Positions 38,692 through 50,136 are shown, counted from the first letter of the stretch. The stretch: 64,000 nucleotides of DNA from Punctularia strigosozonata HHB-11173 SS5 (GCF_000264995.1 NW_006767436.1:967414-1031413); one strand, 5' to 3'. Notes: generated by a model not told the origin, from the letters alone. Program-made: numbers and translations.

Positions 38692-40775
38692 ATGATCCAG
38701 ATCGTCCCCAGCCATCGCCAGCCCACCTCCGCCCTCACCGCGTCCGATGCCGGCGCTACCGCCTCCCCGCCCAGCTGGGGCAAGTGGTATGCCAACAGGT
38801 CCGTCTCCACGACGGCGGCGCCGTGCACTTTGATTCACGAGCGCCGCGTGACAGACACTACTCGCTCGAAATAGCCCAACACCCGTTGCGGGCGCGCATG
38901 TGCGGGTTCGGTGACAAGGTAAGGGCTTCATCCACTCCCTCGGATCCCTACGGGTCGGTGACTCTGATCGTTTCATTAATCACAGGATCGACGGCCTATA
39001 GCACCAGCTACGGTAGCGAAGATGATCGTGAGGACCAAGGACAATAATGTAATAGACGTCGAGTAGGTCTATTCGCGCAAGCCATCGATGCGACCGACCC
39101 AGAAGCTTACCGCCGACTTTGACCGTGCAGACAGATAGATCCCACCTTCTTCGTGGTCACCGTGGACCTTTGGTCGGAAGACGGCAACAAGGAGATGAAC
39201 CTCGTCCTCCATCCGTCGTCCGCTGACAGGCATGCGAGCAGCCATACACCCAAGCATCGACGGCGCGGTAATACAGGCCCATCTACCCGGGAGAGCCCTA
39301 CCGTGCCTAGCGACTCGTTACCGAACACATCCTATCACGGACGTACTCCAGCGGATTCTTCGGTACGTCGTTCGCATCTTCGGCTGCTGCATGGCTAACA
39401 TCTAGCGCCAGCAGCAGTCCTCGTCGGTGACCCCGATCCTGACGCCCTCAAACTCGTCATACGGACCCGCCTATCCGTTCCCTCAAAGCCAATCCGCATC
39501 CGCGCTTCCGTCTTCCTTTACATTCGCTCACTCTAATCCATACGGCACACCACAGCATCAACCACAAGTTAATACATGGGGCTACGGCACCCAGGTCCCC
39601 GATCGCGCTCCCTCGCAGTACAACAGTGCCGTTCTCCCATCCATCAATTCCATGTCGCGCAACGCGTCCTCCTCATCGATGTCTAATTCCGGCATTCCCA
39701 TGGTCGACCCGTGGGCAAACTCCCGGGATATGCCATCGGCGGCGCCCTCCTACAGACCCTGGGGCTCGCAGGATTCCACTCTGGCCCCTGGCATGGCCGT
39801 CCCCTTCTCGCTCGACCCCTCCCAGAGCCTGCGCGCCTCCCACCCGTACCCCTCCGCGATCTCCGCCGACCCCCGGATGAACCCGTACGACGCGTACGGG
39901 CAGCCGCGCTACCCGCAGGAGCCCTTCGCGGCGCCCCCGGTACCCGCATCGCACTACGAGGCGTCCATGGCCGCCTCCGTGTACGGCGGTGCTACCCACA
40001 CGCCGCAGTACCCTCCGCAGCAGCCGTCCTCGAGCGCGAGCACGCAGAACTCGCCCCCACCCCCGCTCCCGGCGTCCGACATGCCCTCGCTCCCCCGCCA
40101 TACCTACACGCGTACGCTCGTCGGCCCGCTCTCCGCGAACGCGTGTCGCCTGCTGGACGAGCATCGGAAGCCGGGCATCTTCTTTCTCTTCCAGGACCTC
40201 TCCGTTCGCACGGAAGGTACGTACGCTGTCTTTGGGCCGGTATGAACCACACAGTGCGCTGAAACCTGCTCCTTGATTTTGCGTGCGCAGGGACCTTTCG
40301 ACTCCGATTGCGACTCATGCACATCGGACCGTGCGTACCGTGCCCACGTCGTATATACTTCAGACCGGTGCGCTGACGTGGCGATCGCAGGCCCAACATA
40401 CCGGGTGTCCCCTACCAAGTCCAGACTGGTGTATCACCGATACTGGCACAGATCTTCACGGAACCGTTCGTGGTCTACTCGGCCAAGCGCTTTCCGGGTG
40501 TGCCGGGTAAGCATAGACTCGTCTCGTCCCACTGCCAAAAAGCCACTGCGTCTGACCAAACACCTCGCTGCGGCAGATACTACTGCGCTCTCGATCGCGT
40601 TCGGTAACCAAGGGCAAAAACTGCCTCTGGTGAGTCGCCACGTCGCTGGCTGCGCTGACTGACGGCATATCAAACTAATGTTGCACTGCAGCGGAGCAAG
40701 AATGGTGAGAGCAAAGGTCGCAGGAGGAAGCGCAACGATTCCGACTCGGGCGGGTCCGACGACGGTTACGATTAG
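38692..40775 (+). CDS. velB: VelB-like velvet-domain regulator
   Basis: Nuclear DNA-binding regulator of development, spore viability and secondary metabolism, usually acting with VeA or VosA. The first exon (MIQIVPSHRQPTSALTASDA) joins to HYSLEIAQHPLRARMCGFGD, then KDRRPIAP, the first velvet half. After FFVVTVDLWSEDGNKEMNLV and LHPSS comes a long disordered insertion (Ser/Pro/Gln/Tyr-rich, about 280 residues, 39215-40100). The second half resumes at RHTYTRTLVGPLSANACRLL, FFLFQDLSVRTEGTFRLRLR, IPGVPYQVQTGVSPILAQIF and YSAKRFPGVPDTTALSIAFG, then a basic Lys/Arg tail and stop. The split velvet domain with insertion and the QDLSVRTEGTFRL motif are typical of VelB. About eight exons. VosA is the main alternative. 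Confidence 0.86.
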
Positions 40776-40870
40776 ACACAACTTATTGGCGGTGACTTTG
40801 AAACACCGATCTTCGCTATTGTGTACCATGCGTGTGTTTGTGCTATCATGCAAATTAATGTATTGGCGCT

Positions 40871-43800
40871 TTATGATATTTTATGTCGGTTCTTTTGGAG
40901 GCCGCGAGTCTCGGCGCGAAGGTATTCGTCAATGGCCATCACTGTCCGTGGGTAGTCGCTGTAAATGCGAGAGAGTTGCTCTCTAGCGATGGCGGCACGA
41001 GACCACGGCTCCTGTTCGGAATCCGTCACCGGTGGTGGGTCCTCTCCCGGCGGTCTTATTGGCTGGACAATCGATCCCGACTCTAAGTGTTCAAGCACGT
41101 TGCTCAGAACACCAATCGTGACACCGTGCGGACGCCACTGGTTCCACTGGATGGAGACCTGTTGCAAAATGTGCAGTGGATGCGCGTAATCGAAGTTCTG
41201 CTCTTCGTTCTCGCTGAGATCGAGCAAGTTCCGCGTCTTCCGCGTCGATCTCTTGACCATCTCCCGACGACGCTTGCTCCGGCGCAACGGGGACTCGGAA
41301 GGAAGGTCCAGCACCGTCTCCTCCCTGTCCACCGCGTCGTCATAGAATAGCGGCGAATCCGGCTTGTCGTTACGCTGCTCGGCGAGTTGCCTGGCCTGGT
41401 CCTGGTACGGTAGGATCACCCGTTCCACGACCTCAAACGCCAGCTCCGGTTCCCCTGCGCGGACGAGGGCAACGACGAGGTGATTCCAGTTGTGCGAGTC
41501 GAAGGAGAAGCCGTGCACCTGCAACTTGTGCCAAACCCCCGCGACCTCATTGTGTTGTCCGGCCATGGAGAGAGCGTCGATGTAGATCGAGAGCGGCACG
41601 CAGAGTACGTTCGACTGCCGACGTGGCACCTCGCCTGCGGATCCATTCTTGGGGAAGAGCGCATCCACACGAGAGTACCGCAATGCCATCTGGAAGATCT
41701 GAGGCCATACCTGCTGCACGCTCTCCAAATTACGGGTCCGACGGTAGGCGTCCATGAGCATGGTTAGAGTACCCAGCGTGGGCTCTCCGCCGGCGTCCAA
41801 CAACCGTTGAAACAACCTCTCCACGTCAGCGGGGCTGTCGCGCCGCCGATAAGAACCCATCAAGGGAGCGTAGACGTCCTCCAACGCCTCCGCTCGTGAT
41901 CTCTCGATGTGCATCCAGCTCTGGTCGTTGCCCTCCGCCATGAGACTGGATAGGAAGCTTTCGGCGATCTTCATACTCTCTTCCGTCCCCTCGCCGCCGT
42001 AGGCTTTGAGGATAGTACCGAACGTGACGGATGTTGGCTGAATGCCGCGCGTACGCATATCGTCGTAAACGGCCTTTGCCCGCAGCTTGTCGCCCCGGCG
42101 CAGATAGCCCGCCATGATGATGGTCATCACGTACGCGTTGATGTGCAAGTCTGAATGCCACTGCTCGCTGAGTCGGTCCATCTCGACAAAGATGCTGCTG
42201 GCGATGTCCATCAAGTTCGCATCGCAGGCCGACTGGATCAGAAGGGCGAAGGTGTATCGATCCGGACGCAGGCCGGCCTCGTTGAGCTTGTGAAAGATCG
42301 CCGATACGACCCTGTACGGGGCACCGATGAACACGTATGCCTTGAGCAAAGTGTTGTAGATGTCGATGTTGAGCGAGATTCGGCTGGTTGGCGACTGCTT
42401 GAGGTAGTCGAAGGCTCGAATGACACCGCGCCACGAACCCGCTTCGACGTGAGCGTTCATGAGCGCGGCGATCATGCGCCAATCTGGGACAATGCCTTCG
42501 CTGATCGCCCGCTTATAGATGGCTTCGGCGGTGATGGGGTCCTTCCGGTCCGCGAGCGTCTTGACGACGGTCGTATAACTCACGGCGTTCGGAGGAAGGC
42601 CGGCTTCGTGCATCTGGTCGAGCACCGCCGCGAGGGAGTCTACGTCCTTCCTGTTGGCGAAGCTTTTGAGTATGACGGTGTAGACGTAGACGTCAGGTTG
42701 GATTCCCGCGCGCGACATCCTCTCGAGCCAGGCGTTGAGGCCCTCGAAGTCGCCACGCTGTACATGTGCGAGAATGACCGCCGTATAATGGTAAATGGTG
42801 GGAGACCCCGCTGAGGACTTGCTATTCTGGAACAGGTCGGCGAAAAGACGCGTGACGTTCTCAGTATCGCCATTGACGGCGTGCGCGTGAAGGAGGAGTG
42901 CTTTGTCTGCGTTCGAAACGCCTCCGAAAAACCGATGGATGTGGTCATAGAACCGGATCGCGTCGGAAGCGTTGCCCTGGTGCGCGAAAAGAGACAGGCC
43001 GGTGGAATGGTAGAATCTGAATCGCTGCCCTTCTGCGGCCATCCCGGAGAAAAGTGGGTTCGCGAGCTCGAATTTGCCGGACTTGACAAGCGCGCGGACG
43101 ACCCGTAATTTCAGCCGCACGGGAGCGTCCAGGCCTTGGTCCTGCATCTCATCCAACACGCCCAGAGCATGTTCGCCCATTTCCCGTTGGCAGAAGACCT
43201 GTATTAGCAGTTCGCAGGCGCGGTCCCGTGTTTGCTTGTCCCAGTGTGATCTTGCTTGCTGAAGCAGGGTTACTGGACTACCCATGACCTCTATCACGTC
43301 ATAGACCAGCTCCAGAAATGAGAGGGCTTGCCGCGTGACGGGCGCCGAGTACTGGAGATCTCTCCGCCAATGAATGTAGGAGTACCATAGATCCCAGTGC
43401 TCCATGATCATCACGAATGCGTCGCGAGGACCGTCAAAATACCAGCTGGCGAACAACACGCTCTCGAGGGTTCGTATCACAAGGATGTGATCCTCGTCGG
43501 TGGTCGTGAATTGGGCGAGACGATGCGCGTACGTGAGCGCGTCATCGATATCGCCGATGGCCGCATAAGTGCGTGCAGCTATCGAATGCTGACGAAGGAC
43601 AGCAGATTCCTCAATATCCGGCGCCACATCGCGTAGCAACGCATGCAGACGTTCCCGCCAATGCTGTATCAGCTGCGGGTCCCGGCGTTCTTCCAGGAGC
43701 GTGACGAGTCGATCGGCAAAAGCTAGGGTCTCTTGAGGATATGGACGTTCCGTTCGATCGTGACGCTGTGCATCGACATATGCCTTCCATGCAGATTCCG

Positions 43801-44056
43801 GGTCAAATCGAGGGTCCGGCAGGGCCGCGGCGATGCGGAAATGATCCAGAGCTGATGAGGTGCTGCCAGCGATGGGATGAGGAGCGTGTGGTGCGAAAGC
43901 GGGTGATGAGGAAGCGTGACGTTTTGCAGGCGGTGTCCATGAGCATCGACCGGGATATCGGCGTGATTGCGTGCTGGGCGATAGGGCACGGAGGAGCGAA
44001 GTTCTTTCCACAGGCCTATACGACTGCGCCCGTCGCCGTATATCCCCTTGCCCCAT
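40871..44056 (-). CDS. Pentatricopeptide-repeat (PPR) protein, probably mitochondrial
   Basis: A single uninterrupted frame of 1061 codons, striking among intron-rich neighbours. The N-terminus is basic and Ser/Arg-rich (MGQGDIRRRAQSYRPVERTS ... RRYPGRC), suiting a mitochondrial presequence. The middle holds many tandem 35-residue PPR units, for example PTIYHYTAVILAHVQRGDFE, PDVYVYTVILKSFANRKDVD, PNAVSYTTVVKTLADRKDP and PTSVTFGTILKAYGG. PPR proteins bind organellar RNA for processing, stability or translation. The C-terminal about 250 residues are more charged. The RNA target cannot be read here. Gene start is the ATG at 44056; GNAT gene lies upstream in divergent orientation. Confidence 0.9.
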   Translation of the reverse strand: MGQGDIRRRAQSYRPVERTSLLRALSPSTQSRRYPGRCSWTPPAKRHASSSPAFAPHAPHPIAGSTSSALDHFRIAAALPDPRFDPESAWKAYVDAQRHDRTERPYPQETLAFADRLVTLLEERRDPQLIQHWRERLHALLRDVAPDIEESAVLRQHSIAARTYAAIGDIDDALTYAHRLAQFTTTDEDHILVIRTLESVLFASWYFDGPRDAFVMIMEHWDLWYSYIHWRRDLQYSAPVTRQALSFLELVYDVIEVMGSPVTLLQQARSHWDKQTRDRACELLIQVFCQREMGEHALGVLDEMQDQGLDAPVRLKLRVVRALVKSGKFELANPLFSGMAAEGQRFRFYHSTGLSLFAHQGNASDAIRFYDHIHRFFGGVSNADKALLLHAHAVNGDTENVTRLFADLFQNSKSSAGSPTIYHYTAVILAHVQRGDFEGLNAWLERMSRAGIQPDVYVYTVILKSFANRKDVDSLAAVLDQMHEAGLPPNAVSYTTVVKTLADRKDPITAEAIYKRAISEGIVPDWRMIAALMNAHVEAGSWRGVIRAFDYLKQSPTSRISLNIDIYNTLLKAYVFIGAPYRVVSAIFHKLNEAGLRPDRYTFALLIQSACDANLMDIASSIFVEMDRLSEQWHSDLHINAYVMTIIMAGYLRRGDKLRAKAVYDDMRTRGIQPTSVTFGTILKAYGGEGTEESMKIAESFLSSLMAEGNDQSWMHIERSRAEALEDVYAPLMGSYRRRDSPADVERLFQRLLDAGGEPTLGTLTMLMDAYRRTRNLESVQQVWPQIFQMALRYSRVDALFPKNGSAGEVPRRQSNVLCVPLSIYIDALSMAGQHNEVAGVWHKLQVHGFSFDSHNWNHLVVALVRAGEPELAFEVVERVILPYQDQARQLAEQRNDKPDSPLFYDDAVDREETVLDLPSESPLRRSKRRREMVKRSTRKTRNLLDLSENEEQNFDYAHPLHILQQVSIQWNQWRPHGVTIGVLSNVLEHLESGSIVQPIRPPGEDPPPVTDSEQEPWSRAAIAREQLSRIYSDYPRTVMAIDEYLRAETRGLQKNRHKIS

Positions 44057-44634
44057 AAATGAACGCTGATAATCTGTGGAGCGAATCAGAGCAAGAACGT
44101 CTACTTACACGAGGTAGCTTACCATATAGCCATCGCGAATGTGCCGTGGTAGCAACTTTTGCTATATGCCCGACCCATGACCATCCCTCCTCGTCCTCAG
44201 AGTTCTGCCTCCGTTTCCCCTGAGCACGCGTGGAAGAACTCGGCGTCTCGTGTAGCACACGTTGAGCTGTAAGCCGTGCCATGTTTACAAGAAGTTTGGA
44301 AGAGCTGGCCGTGGGTCGGGCGGACAAAACGTTATGGAGGACGACGGCACAAGGCTCGAGCATTCCGGCACCCGTGGGGGTAACCGCCGGTCAGAGCCTG
44401 AGGGCGACGGTAAGCAGCGGCGTAAAAGACTGTTTTATGACCATACCTTCGATAAATAAACCTCAGCCAGCGTCGGTCGAGCACGGCTACGTCGAATTTC
44501 GTCGGTGAGCAAGTCGGGAGACCAGGCCCGTCCAGGTCACGTTCTCGCGTCAGCCACCATAAGCGCCCGCCGCTTTTCCCTGGCTCATGACACGAGCGCC
44601 TATTCGATCTCTTTGTCCGGCTTCGATCTCAATA
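44057..44634. other. Divergent intergenic region, PPR / GNAT
   Basis: About 580 bp between divergent starts. Several short open frames exist on both strands but none has recognisable content or obvious splice logic. Treated as promoter and 5' UTR space. Confidence 0.45.
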
Positions 44635-45659
44635 ATGGTACAGGGCGTACCTCCCGCGCACGAACTCATCGTTGTGCCATCCGAGGGCGAGGAGCGCGAA
44701 CGCGTGAGGGACATGTGCCTACGATGTCCCTACCTAATCCTGCTCACTGCCCACCTGATCGCCCGTGTGTAGCTCCGGCAACAGTGCTACGACGTCCGCA
44801 TCGCCGTATTCATCGATGAGCAAGGTTTTTCCATAGACGACGGTCAGGTCGTCCTCCCCGGCCTCCCACCTTGCCTCCGTCACCGCCCCACCTGACTAGC
44901 GCACTCTAATCCCAATAGAGATCGACAAATACGACGAAACGGGCACTCACATCCTCCTCCGGCTCACCGCGCCGGGGGACCTCAACCTTAAACCCGTCGG
45001 GACGATACGCTGCGTCCGGCTCCCGGATCACGACCACCGCTCCGGCGGGGACTACTACTGGAAGCTGAGCAGGCTCGCGCTTCTGAAAGAATGCCGCAAG
45101 TGGGGCTGGGGCGCCGAGCTCGTGAACGCGCTGCACGACCACGTCCGCGCCGACGCGCGCGCGCTCGCGTCCGGCTCCGGTCACGCCATGAGCCAAGCCA
45201 CGGTCGTCTGCCACTCGCAGATCCCCGTCAAACGGTTCTACGAGAGGTAAGCGCTGATCTAATACTGCCCGTGCGATACAGAGCACCGACCGACGGCGGT
45301 GCGCCCCTTCCCCTCCCCCTCCCGCGATCCTCGAAGGTTCGGTTACAAACCAGAGGTAAGTAAGCCCTAGTGCCGCTCCATTCTCGTTCTCGTCTATCAG
45401 TGGGTCGGCCCCGACCATCCGGCCTCGCTTCTGCCGTCCACGCCCGATGTCGGAGCGCCCAGGGCCACTTTGCCCAAACAAAGCCTGTTGCTTGGTTAAT
45501 CCCATTCAATCGCGCCGAGCACTCCGTATGAACTCTGCTTTCTCTCTCTCTTTCTAGGGTGACGAATTCGACGAGGACGGCGCACCGCATCAGCGCATGG
45601 TCCTGCGTTTGGACCTGACGGACCCGCTTAGCGGCACGCCACCGGCCTCTAGCTCATAA
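44635..45659 (+). CDS. GNAT-family N-acetyltransferase
   Basis: Acetyl-CoA-dependent acyltransferase of about 185 residues. Start ATG at 44635: MVQGVPPAHELIVVPSEGEE. A first intron (about 44701-44771) joins to LRQQCYDVRIAVFIDEQGFS; a second leads to EIDKYDETGTHILLRL, the substrate-facing edge. Then PVGTIRCVRLPDH, YYWKLSRLALLKECRKWGWG and AELVNALHDHVRA, the acetyl-CoA-binding strand and helix (R-x-x-x-G-x-G variant). SQATVVCHSQIPVKRFYER leads across an intron to FGYKPEGDEFDEDG and HQRMVLRL. This is the VFIDEQ-type GNAT subfamily common in fungi; the substrate is unknown. The last intron ends in a (CT)-rich tract, TTTCTCTCTCTCTTTCTAG-like. Confidence 0.85.
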
Positions 45660-46439
45660 AGATCCAGGGTGGTTTCATGCGCATGGACGGATACACGGCG
45701 GTCTCGGACAGGCGATCCTACCGGAACACCCAATCTTCACGGCATAATTAACGAGCCCACTGTCGAGATAAGGTTGGATACCGTATGCGAACGGTCCGAT
45801 CTTGGCGCGCCCAAATCGTATATAGCACCGGATCGTAATGTTGGTTCCGCAAACATACTACATGCGATCACCATGCTAGATTAGGACTGAGTAAAGTGAA
45901 ACAAGTACGCATGTCAAATGGGCACCGCAGATTGCTGGGCCAGGCATATCTGTCCATTGGCCTAGACGAGGAGAGGTACTATACATTTCCACATATACAA
46001 GGGGGTGTGGTGACGTGTGAACACGAGCGTCTATGCCAATTCCACGATAGAGATACATTCGGTATAGGGGGAGTGGTGGGTGGGGTCTTAGGCATCCTTC
46101 GTGTAATCGATACCAGTACAAGGAAAGAACACTAGTCCGATGGGAAGGGCACGAGGAAAGGCATAAAAAGCTCCAAGCGCGCTTCAAGCTTCAGCACCGA
46201 ATAAAGAAGATTGAACATATATTCGCAACTCGCGACTCCCTTCCGCCGCGTGAACGAACGAAGGAGAGGTATAAGCGGCGGACCAGCTAGGATCCGCCAT
46301 TGGGGGGAGGTCGTACGGGTCGTGACAGGGTCGTGACTGGAGAATGAGACGCTAAGAAAGAAGCCCATATACCGGAAATAAAAGTCCCTGAAATGGAGGT
46401 GAACGGAGGAAAGAAGACCGCGGGAGGGAGGCTCAAAAT
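45660..46439. other. Convergent intergenic region
   Basis: About 780 bp between the stops of the GNAT and HMG genes. It has no supported gene. The distal half is purine-rich on the plus strand. Presumably both 3' UTRs lie here. Confidence 0.45.
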
Positions 46440-48389
46440 TCAAGAGGGGATGGAGTGGAAAGTGGAAAAGCCATCAGCGGTGGCGGCGGTCGCGCCTTCC
46501 CGATTGAGACGCGCCTCGGCCTCGCCGGCCTCGACTTTGATGGACGGCGCCGACGTCGCCGGCGCGGCCGCAAAAGTACGTGGGATCGAGGCGGCGCTTG
46601 AAACGGGGCTGCCGGGGAGGATGCTGAAGTTGATGTTCGAGTATCCGGGGGACGACGCGGCGGAGCCCTCCTCGTAGATCTTGCGAGCCGTCTCGTACTC
46701 GAGCTTCTCTCGCTCGGCCTGCGCAAGGAAGGGCTACATAGAAAGCAACACGAATTCAAAGTCAGCTCACATTGTCCCTCCAGCGCTTCCCAGCTCATGG
46801 GCTCAGGGCGTAGGGTTTGAACCGTACCTTACGCTCTTCGTCGGTCATGGATCGCCACTTTGACGCTGCGAGTACGCTCTGCTTGGTCGTCTCGGTCTCG
46901 TGTCCGAACACCTCCCTGACGAGGCCCGGGTCGGACCGAATGGCCTGAAGGAACATGAAGTACGCGCTGAGCGGCTTCTTGGGCGCGTTAGGGTCCTTGA
47001 TATTCCCCTTGCGTGACTTGCCCGCTTTGCGCTGCGAAGTCCGGAACGCGTTCTCGCGCTTGATGTCCTCGGGGGTGAGCGTGCGCATGTACGCGGCATG
47101 CTCGCGCTCGCGCTGTTCCTTGAGCATCTGCGAGCGGCGTTTATACGGCTATGAATGGACGACGGGGAATTTTCAGCTCGGAGCAAAAAAGCAGGGTAGG
47201 TGTGCATGCGAACGAACCTCCTTCTCCGCCGCGGAGAGCAGAGCGTATTCCTGGCCGGCTTCCTTGGCGGCCTGCGCCACGTTGAGCTTCTTGGTGCTCG
47301 TCTCCTGGTGTCGCTGTATCCAATCGGTGAAATAGAGCTGCCACGCGCTCGGCGCCAGCTTTGGAGGGCGCAGCAATGACTTGGCCGGGGCTGTACCTGC
47401 TGCGAACCAAGACGAGTCAGCGGACGCCCTGACGAGAAGCGCGAAGCGGAAGAGACGGGAGAGGGTGGGAGCGCGCGGGGGTCTATTACGGGCGCGGGCG
47501 TGGGCGTGGGCACGAGGGGAAATGGCGAGAACGGAGAAGCTGCACAGGCGGGGAGGGGGGACAATGACGCACCGGATTCGTTGCCTGATTCAGAGACGGA
47601 CGTGGGATCGTCGGCGGGCGACGGGCGCTTCCTCCGAGCGCGCACTGTCGCCTCGCGATCGTCGTTCGAGAACGAGACCGACTCGGCCCGCCGGCTGTAT
47701 GGCCGCGACAGCATCGGCATGTGCGCGTTCACTTGCGCGTGCGGGCGCGAGAGCATCAGCCCGGACGGCGCAGGCGCGCTCGCGCTCTGGAACAGCTGCG
47801 TGACGGACGTCGTGCGCTGCCGGTGGATCGGCCGCCGTTGCGTGACAGAGTAGTCATCGTCTGCGCCAGGCAGCGGGGGCAGCGGGAGCGAGGGCGACAA
47901 CGGCGACGCGAGGTGTGGCGGGCTCGGAACAAAGAACTGTTCGCCCCATTGATGCTGGTTGAAGGTCTCGGGTGGCGAGACGGACGAAACGGCGGGCGGC
48001 GAGTACACGCTCGGATGGGCGAACAATGGCGACGCGGCCGGCGGCGACGCAGGCAGGGCGGCAAAGTCGCTGTAGGGCGAGAACGACGACGGCGAGAAGG
48101 ACGCGTCGGTCCGAAACGGCGACTCGGGGGTGTCGGGCACGGTGGGGGCGGAGGTCGACGGGATCGGGATCGGGGCGGAGGGCCCGGCGGGGTCGAGGGG
48201 CTCGGTGAGCCAGTTGGCGAAGGTGAAGGTGTCGGCGTTGGAGACCATGTCAACGGCGCCGTAGGCGGGGTCGAAGGGCTTGTCGAAGAGGTCGGCGTTG
48301 TCTAGGATCGGGTGCTGGTGGACATCGTCGAGGTCGAGGGCGAAGACGCCGTCGGCGACGGGGTCGAAGGAGTGGTAGTAGGACTGCAT
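46440..48389 (-). CDS. Tandem HMG-box protein with long disordered N-terminus
   Basis: Probable DNA-binding protein. I take the ATG at 48389 (MQSYYHSFDPVADGVFALDL); in-frame codons continue up to 48533, so a longer form is possible. The first about 330 residues are Pro/Ser/Ala-rich with FANW, SYSVTQRRP-like and basic patches. After an intron near 47395 comes HMG box 1: PKLAPSAWQLYFTDWIQRHQ with KLNVAQAAKEAGQEYALLSA. An intron near 47150-47215 leads to YKRRSQMLKEQREREHAAYM. HMG box 2 follows at DPNAPKKPLSAYFMFLQAIR, LAASKWRSMTDEERK and an intron to PFLAQAEREKLEYETARKIY. The tail is Ser/Ala-rich and ends FHSIPS. About 590 residues. Tandem boxes resemble HMGB-type proteins, but the long lead suggests a transcription factor. 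Specific function unknown. Confidence 0.83.
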
Positions 48390-48840
48390 CGGATAGGCGC
48401 GGGGGAGGAGATGGGGCTGCGCGCTTACGGGTGCGGACTTATAGGAGGGGGGAGCGGCGGATGCAGCTCGGACGTGGACGAGTCGGCGGAGGCGGACCCG
48501 GCGAGTTGACAGAAAGCGTCGCATTATAAGCAAAGACTGAGTCGGAACAAGGACGCGCGCGAATCAGGACGGGGCTGCACCGCCCGATTCGGCCACCTAA
48601 CCCTCGGCACGGTCACTCAACGCTTTCGCAGAAGCTGCCCAGGCCGATAAGTAGCCTCGCGTCGAACCCATCACGCCCGTCACGCTCTCGGGCGCGGGTC
48701 CCAGGCCCGGAAGCCCAATCCATCCTCCCTCCGCAGCACAGGCGCTCGCTCTCCCATGTCCGAGGATGCCTGCCATAAGAAGCCAATCTATCTATCAAGC
48801 CCTATCCCCGGCGCATCCATAACTAGCCACCCAAACGTCG
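48390..48840. other. HMG gene 5' flank and NDUFA13 3' flank
   Basis: About 450 bp between two minus-strand genes. If the HMG gene starts at 48533 part of this is coding. Otherwise it is promoter DNA, CG-rich, with no recognisable element. Confidence 0.4.
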
Positions 48841-49535
48841 TCACAGCACGACGATCTGTTCTGCCGGCCGGTATCGCGGGTTGTTGTACACACTCTTCCC
48901 CGCCTGGTGATCGCAATCAGGCCACTGCAGATGGAAGCGCGCGCAGGCAATCAGGCCACTGACCTCCCAACCCTTGACGTCCTTCATGATCTCCTTCTCG
49001 CGCGCGATGGCCGCCTGCTCCCTCCGATACGCGTCTCTATCGCTCTCCGCCAGCAGCAGCGGCACAAGGTGCAGCCGCGACCACGTCTTCTCGCGCACGA
49101 GCTCCCTGCGCACGAAAACCAGAGGGAAATCACGATCATCAGCGGTCCGGAAACGGGCACGAACGTCCAAATCAGGAGGTGCTGATAAGATGCTGCCGCG
49201 GCCCGGAACCAGAGTGCCACGTTCCACGATGGGCGGCGCGATTGGGGCCCGCCGCTGCGGCACGTTCTACGGCCAGCGCGGATAGAGTTTCGACGTGGGT
49301 CCGCTGACCGAGTACCCCACGCGAAAACAGGGCAAAAGCGGGACAAACACAACGCGCTTTTTTTTTTCTATCGGAGACGGACGACTCACTTCTTCTCGCT
49401 GTTCCCGAGTCCGACGCGGTAAAAGCCGTAGACGCAGACGGCCGTGACGCCGCCGAGGATAGCCAGCGCGCTGGGGCCGCGGGCGGGAAGGTTGCGCTTG
49501 TATTTGATAGCCTCAAAGCCGCCCGGCGGGGGCAT
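48841..49535 (-). CDS. Complex I subunit NDUFA13 (GRIM-19)
   Basis: Accessory subunit of mitochondrial NADH:ubiquinone oxidoreductase. Three exons. The ATG at 49535 gives MPPPGGFEAIKYKRNLPARG, the diagnostic start, then the single membrane helix ALAILGGVTAVCVYGFYRVG. An intron joins GNSEKK to ELVREKTWSRLHLVPLLLAE, SDRDAYRREQAAIAREKEIM and KDVKGWEV; a last intron leads to GKSVYNNPRYRPAEQIVVL and stop. About 130 residues, normal length. An in-frame upstream stretch (SEPDYRD) precedes the ATG but holds no earlier ATG; a longer spliced start is possible. A second complex I gene (NDUFS8) lies 4.2 kb away. Confidence 0.92.
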
Positions 49536-50136
49536 ATCCCTGTAGTCGGGTTCGGATGAGCCATCGGGCGCGGGCAAGGGTGGAATCGGAGGAAGGTGCT
49601 TACTGCCGATATGGCGCAGACACTGTTATCGCATTTGCAAAACGGGCGTGAGTGGGAAGCGGTCAGCTGAGGGCGAGAATACGCACTCTTTCACCGTGAC
49701 GAGGGTCGAAAGAGGATAGAGGGAAGGAGGAATGACGGAGACAAAGTCTATGTGGATTGCGCCGGTGGTGGTAGGAAGGCAAGTGATGTCACGTGGGATG
49801 GACGAGTTGCCCCGCGAAGTGGAAGCCGTTCCGGTGCCCACGAACGCAGGACATCGGCAGTGTGATCGCCAACAGGCGAATGCGACGGACGACCGTTCAA
49901 TATTATTGTCCGTAGTGTTACTATTGTCAGCCGATATTTGGTCGACGAAGGCGCGACCGTCGTTATTGCTTAGAGACACGAATGACTTGTCGCACAATCA
50001 TCAGGCGCACGTCACAGCTTCCGTATTCAACGCCGCGGGTCAGAAATAAAAAGTAATCCATGTCGCGGGCGCAACAGGCGCACACGCCGCCGTGCCACAG
50101 TCCCACCCCTCTGCCCGATACTCTGCGGCCAGCACC
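49536..50136. promoter_or_regulatory. Divergent intergenic region, NDUFA13 / INO80F-type gene
   Basis: About 600 bp between divergent start codons. It should hold both promoters. A CACGTG-like TCACGTGG lies at about 49788-49795. No gene is supported here. Confidence 0.45.

Noticed and set aside
42155-42814. 219-codon plus-strand frame
   Set aside because: Antisense of the PPR repeats, which are clearly coding on the minus strand.
44262-44508. Short plus-strand frames upstream of the GNAT gene
   Set aside because: No conserved content and no splice junction connecting them to the acetyltransferase exons.
47721-48305. 194-codon plus-strand frame
   Set aside because: Arg/Gly-rich shadow of the GC-rich HMG gene N-terminus, with no domain.
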